A stretch of DNA of 64,000 nt, taken from NCBI GenBank assembly GCA_030710605.1, contig CP092877.1:73655970-73719969 (forward strand). Direction: 5' to 3'. The translations under genes and the position numbers were made by a program. Shown here piece after piece: positions 62,987-64,000 of this stretch (position 1 is its first letter; every line of letters starts with the position of its first letter). The notes under the pieces were generated by a model. It worked only from the letters and a program-made list of their open reading frames with translations. It was not told the DNA's origin and searched no databases. This DNA is from Cordylochernes scorpioides (taxonomy: Eukaryota; Arthropoda; Arachnida; Pseudoscorpiones; Chernetidae).

Positions 62987-63078
62987 TATATTGAAGATAG
63001 AGCAATCCATAAATAAATCTTTGAATAAAATATTTGATTCAATATATGCCTTTTTATTTATTTAAATATATATATATA
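62987..63078. mobile_element. MITE family A terminus and TA tract
   Basis: AGAGCAATCCATAAATAAAT and CAATATATGCCTTTTTAT are the outer family A sequence. The rest is TA repeats. Confidence 0.6.
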
Positions 63079-63934
63079 TGTCGTAGTCACTGTTGAGTAA
63101 TTCGACAGAAGCAAATGTATATTGGATGATTCGTCATTTACCGAAACCTATTCTCTCAAGCCTAATTCCCACATTACACTATAGGTAATTCCGACGGAGC
63201 AATCCACCATATTGTCACGTAACACTTTTCTTTTCGCCCATTGGATGTATCATTGTCAATCACGTGACGTCAGAATCTTCAACTTTAAGTGTTCTTTGTT
63301 TCCTCATTCTGTCTTGAGAATGCAACCTGATATAGGCTTTATACAAGTGTCACTCCAAAGGTTTTTTCAATCAATATTAAATAATTAAAATATTAAAAAT
63401 AAATTACACCATTGAAATCTACATGTATTCTTTACCCAACACAAACAATTTAATAAAATTGTAACAACAATGACTTATAGAAGACGCGACTTTGTTTATA
63501 GCGGCACAGCGGTAATTTCTAAACATTGCATTAGACACAATGGATTTTACGCGCCATGATCTTTTATGATTATAAAAGTAATTTAACTTCTAAAGTAAAA
63601 ATGAACTTATTGTGTATATATTGTATGATCTAGTAGAAATCAAAAGTCTGAATAGAAGTCTGAAAATAGGATTTGTCTTTTTTTCGGCACAACCATGAAC
63701 GCCAAGATATCTCCACAGAACGATGCAACACTATACCGTCAATATCATAAACGTCCATATCGAGTACCACTTTCATTTCAGGTTAATCAGTGTCCTAAAG
63801 TTTTTCCGTCTTCCTTGAATCAGGATTCTCTGAAGAGAACGAACTATTAAGATCATCTATATATATATATATCGAGAGAGAGAGAAAGAATTTTCGTGTA
63901 AGTACTATAATTCTATGGAAACAGCACATTTAGT
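63079..63934. other. Unassigned sequence after a TA tract
   Basis: Begins TGTCGTAGTCACTG directly after (TA)n, like the solo LTRs, but no matching CA end or duplication was found. No gene recognised. Confidence 0.3.
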
Positions 63935-64000
63935 ACACTCATGAACAAACCTAAGGAAGTAAAAAGTGTTTGATGTTGCCGGTCGTCTGTTATTTTGAGG
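63935..64000. mobile_element. TIR element with 123-bp units, left end (runs off window)
   Basis: ACACTCATGAACAAACCTAA and GTGTTTGATGTTGCCGGTCG match the left terminus and left-specific segment of copies 2 and 5. Confidence 0.75.

Noticed and set aside
62636-63016. 126-codon frame in the Tc1/mariner terminal region as a gene
   Set aside because: The inverted copy at 53421 keeps a similar frame only because the DNA is nearly identical. It crosses the element's terminal repeat and has no domain.
63079-63860. Another solo LTR starting TGTCGTAG after a TA tract
   Set aside because: No CA end with matching duplication and no second copy in the window.
1-64000. Host protein-coding gene or gene cluster
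   Set aside because: No frame showed a domain outside transposable elements, and no plausible exon series was seen. Short exons could still be missed without alignment tools.

Overview
This is an AT-rich window from a eukaryotic, metazoan genome. I find no host gene in it, and nearly every recognisable stretch is a transposable element, a fragment of one, or a tandem array. R1-like, I/Jockey-like and L2-like non-LTR retrotransposons, DD34D mariner, Tc1, Tigger-like and Helitron elements together point to an arthropod. I cannot name the species. There is no sign of bacterial or viral-genome organisation.

Layout. Positions 1-6000 hold tRNA-derived SINEs, a TIR element built from 123-bp tandem units, a 113-bp array and mariner/Tc1 debris. 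Positions 6176-6714 are a clean solo LTR. Positions 7268-9503 are a large 113-bp array, flanked by a 9-bp target duplication, built from the 3' end of a non-LTR retrotransposon. Positions 10.4-23.1 kb carry L2-like insertions with clear target duplications, a complete non-autonomous Helitron with a 40-bp GC-rich palindrome, a small solo LTR, a 128-bp satellite, a minisatellite made from SINE tails, and another 113-bp array. Positions 27.15-29.4 kb are a Tigger-like element whose subterminal repeats have expanded into a 32-bp minisatellite; an intact mariner encoding a 353-residue transposase sits inside it. Positions 31.2-33.2 kb show SINE-in-SINE and retrotransposon-in-retrotransposon nesting.

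Positions 35097-46645 contain two neighbouring LTR elements in one TA-rich site. The first (minus strand) has nearly identical LTRs but a decayed, largely non-coding interior. The second (plus strand) has LTRs of equal length that look identical by eye. It carries a 767-codon open frame that keeps a protease-like start, an RNase H-like domain and an integrase zinc finger. That frame lacks the reverse-transcriptase palm and the integrase DDE core, and RNase H positions are substituted. Both look non-autonomous.

Positions 47-53 kb are fold-back MITEs, two solo LTRs and a short Helitron that interrupts one arm of a palindromic MITE. Positions 54.1-63 kb are a block of broken non-LTR retrotransposons (I-like on plus; R1-like and I/Jockey-like on minus) with a broken Tc1/mariner transposase inserted.

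The genes here do not form a pathway. They are a stratified record of insertions. The strongest leads are the gutted but open Pol frame, a PBS-like motif repeated inside and just after LTRs, 3'-end tandem arrays of a retrotransposon, a base-paired 3' hairpin shared by five L2-like copies, and a SINE tail that has become a minisatellite.
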